Assembly (NCBI GenBank): GCA_016550395.1
Contig: JABXGY010000227.1
Coordinates: forward strand, 1-7,383
Source: an archaeon
GTDB taxonomy: Archaea; Asgardarchaeota; Hermodarchaeia; Hermodarchaeales; Hermodarchaeaceae
DNA: 7,383 bases
Reading direction: 5' to 3'
The translations under genes were made by a program, and so were the position numbers. The notes under the pieces were generated by a model. That model was not told the DNA's origin. It searched no databases and saw nothing but the letters and a program-made list of their open reading frames with translations. Below, piece after piece: positions 6,612 through 7,383 of the stretch (position 1 is its first letter; each line of letters starts with the position of its first letter).

Positions 6612-7172
6612 TTAGCGCACAGAATACGCAGGCGTAATTCTTCCTTCATCCGTTGCTTTGATCAACCTTGTAGCCATGTAGGAAAAGATTTGGTCGATAT
6701 TTTCACCGGTATTAGCTGACACAGGGAAGAACGCGATTATTCCATGTCGCTGACAGAAATCATGAAGATCATCTTCACAGGGTCCACCCGGTAAATCTGA
6801 TTTAGCACCGACCAAGATAACAGGAATTGTACCAGCGCTTTCGCGAATGATTTCCATCCAGAACCCTAACTGAAGAAAAGTCGAATAACGGCTAAGATCA
6901 AAGACTAGAAGGGCCCCGTGGGCACCAAGACAGAAAATAGGCATCAGATCCCGAAACCGTTCTTCACCACCAAAATCCCAAATCGATAAACCAACTTTCT
7001 GAAAATCCACTTCTAATTCTTGATAAGCAAATTCGGATCCAACAGTCATAACGGGCGTCGTGATACATCCAGTGATATATCTGTGGATGATGCTGGTCTT
7101 CCCCACTCCTCCTTCGCCAGCAACTATCAGTTTAAAAATCGGAGTCTTGACCTTCACGACTTGTGTCGACAT
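6612..7172 (-). CDS. Ras/Rab-like small GTPase (nonstandard G3 and G4 motifs)
   Basis: 186 residues from ATG 7172. It is a single G domain: P-loop GEGGVGKTS (19-27), switch-I Thr T43 (TVGSEF), G3 WDFGGEERFRDL (65-76), G4 VGAKSDL (121-127) and G5 SANTG (152-156). The WD..G.ERFR pattern places it near Rab/Ras/Arf-like GTPases, which are abundant in Asgard archaea and also present in some other archaea and bacteria. Two key positions differ: the catalytic Gln (Ras Q61) is E70, and the G4 Asn of NKxD is A123. The C-terminus (ITPAYSVR) has no cysteine prenylation motif. GTP binding is likely; the hydrolysis rate, partner and role are unknown. The frame runs on upstream to a GTG at 7271, which would add a Trp-rich hydrophobic 33-residue extension; ATG 7172 is chosen because it gives the normal short lead-in to the P-loop, although no good ribosome site precedes it. 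Confidence 0.93.
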   Translation of the reverse strand: MSTQVVKVKTPIFKLIVAGEGGVGKTSIIHRYITGCITTPVMTVGSEFAYQELEVDFQKVGLSIWDFGGEERFRDLMPIFCLGAHGALLVFDLSRYSTFLQLGFWMEIIRESAGTIPVILVGAKSDLPGGPCEDDLHDFCQRHGIIAFFPVSANTGENIDQIFSYMATRLIKATDEGRITPAYSVR

Positions 7173-7297
7173 AACAGCTGCTGTCTTACCATTGGTCTGC
7201 TGATTAGTCGCCAGAGTAGTACACCACGCCTGGAGCCACAGGTAGACCCACAATTTAGTGAGTCTCCACACCTTTCATGCCCTATTCACCATTCGAG

Positions 7298-7306
7298 ATT
7301 TTTATA
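7298..7306 (-). promoter_or_regulatory. TATA box upstream of the GTPase gene
   Basis: The minus strand reads TATAAAAAT, preceded by purine-rich AGAAGAG, which could act as a BRE. This is the best promoter in the window. Transcription would start near 7275-7280, leaving about 105 bases before ATG 7172, or only a few bases before the alternative GTG at 7271. I see nothing else assignable in 7307-7383. Confidence 0.6.
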
Positions 7307-7383
7307 CTCTTCTAGATTATTACAGAAATCCTTGTTTCTTTCAGTTTTCCTGGATTTATAGTAGCCACAAGAATTACAAAAAA

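Noticed and set aside
7020..7361. 113-codon plus-strand open frame antisense to the GTPase start
   Set aside because: It overlaps the well-supported GTPase on the other strand, has no recognisable motif, is rich in Ser/Leu/His as antisense frames often are, and runs through the GTPase promoter.
7351..7365. Plus-strand TTTATA near the right edge as a divergent promoter
   Set aside because: It is plausible for a gene beyond the window, but no coding start is visible before the end, so it cannot be supported.

Overview
The window looks archaeal and most likely comes from an Asgard archaeon. This is inference: it carries a Ras/Rab-type small GTPase, a dolichyl-phosphate-sugar-synthase-like GT2 enzyme, a UPF0104/AglD-type membrane protein, TATA-like boxes rather than -35/-10 promoters, GGTG and GGAGG ribosome sites, and T-run terminators. 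None of these alone excludes another archaeal lineage. The DNA is moderately AT-rich and densely coding. I see no tRNA, rRNA, CRISPR array, insertion sequence or phage gene.

Layout, left to right. Bases 1-28 may hold the first codons of a further minus-strand gene. Positions 44-2571 (minus) hold two tandem paralogous multi-pass membrane proteins, joined by a 4-base ATGA overlap, that look like GT-C-fold glycosyltransferases. A 121-base gap with a T-run follows. Positions 2693-4896 (minus) hold a DUF362 protein and, just upstream of it in transcription, a flippase-like LPG_synthase_TM/UPF0104 protein. A 141-base divergent spacer separates these from a plus-strand sugar-1-phosphate nucleotidyltransferase (5038-5799). 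That gene converges on, and overlaps by six bases, a minus-strand GT2 polyprenyl-phosphate-sugar synthase-like gene (5794-6492). After a 119-base spacer with a T-run and a TATA-like box comes a minus-strand small GTPase (6612-7172, possibly starting at 7271). The last 77 or so bases are noncoding and promoter-like.

How the genes may work together (inference from families and order). The nucleotidyltransferase would make an NDP-sugar, and the GT2 enzyme would move a sugar from such a donor to a polyprenyl (dolichyl) phosphate on the cytosolic face. The UPF0104 protein resembles proteins tied to lipid or lipid-linked sugar handling. The GT-C proteins would use the lipid-linked sugar on the outer face to build a surface glycan, glycoprotein or glycolipid. 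This forms a plausible small surface-glycosylation locus. The DUF362 protein and the GTPase do not have an obvious place in it. The GTPase has nonstandard residues in two guanine-nucleotide motifs (Glu for the catalytic Gln, Ala for the G4 Asn), which makes it one of the more interesting genes here.
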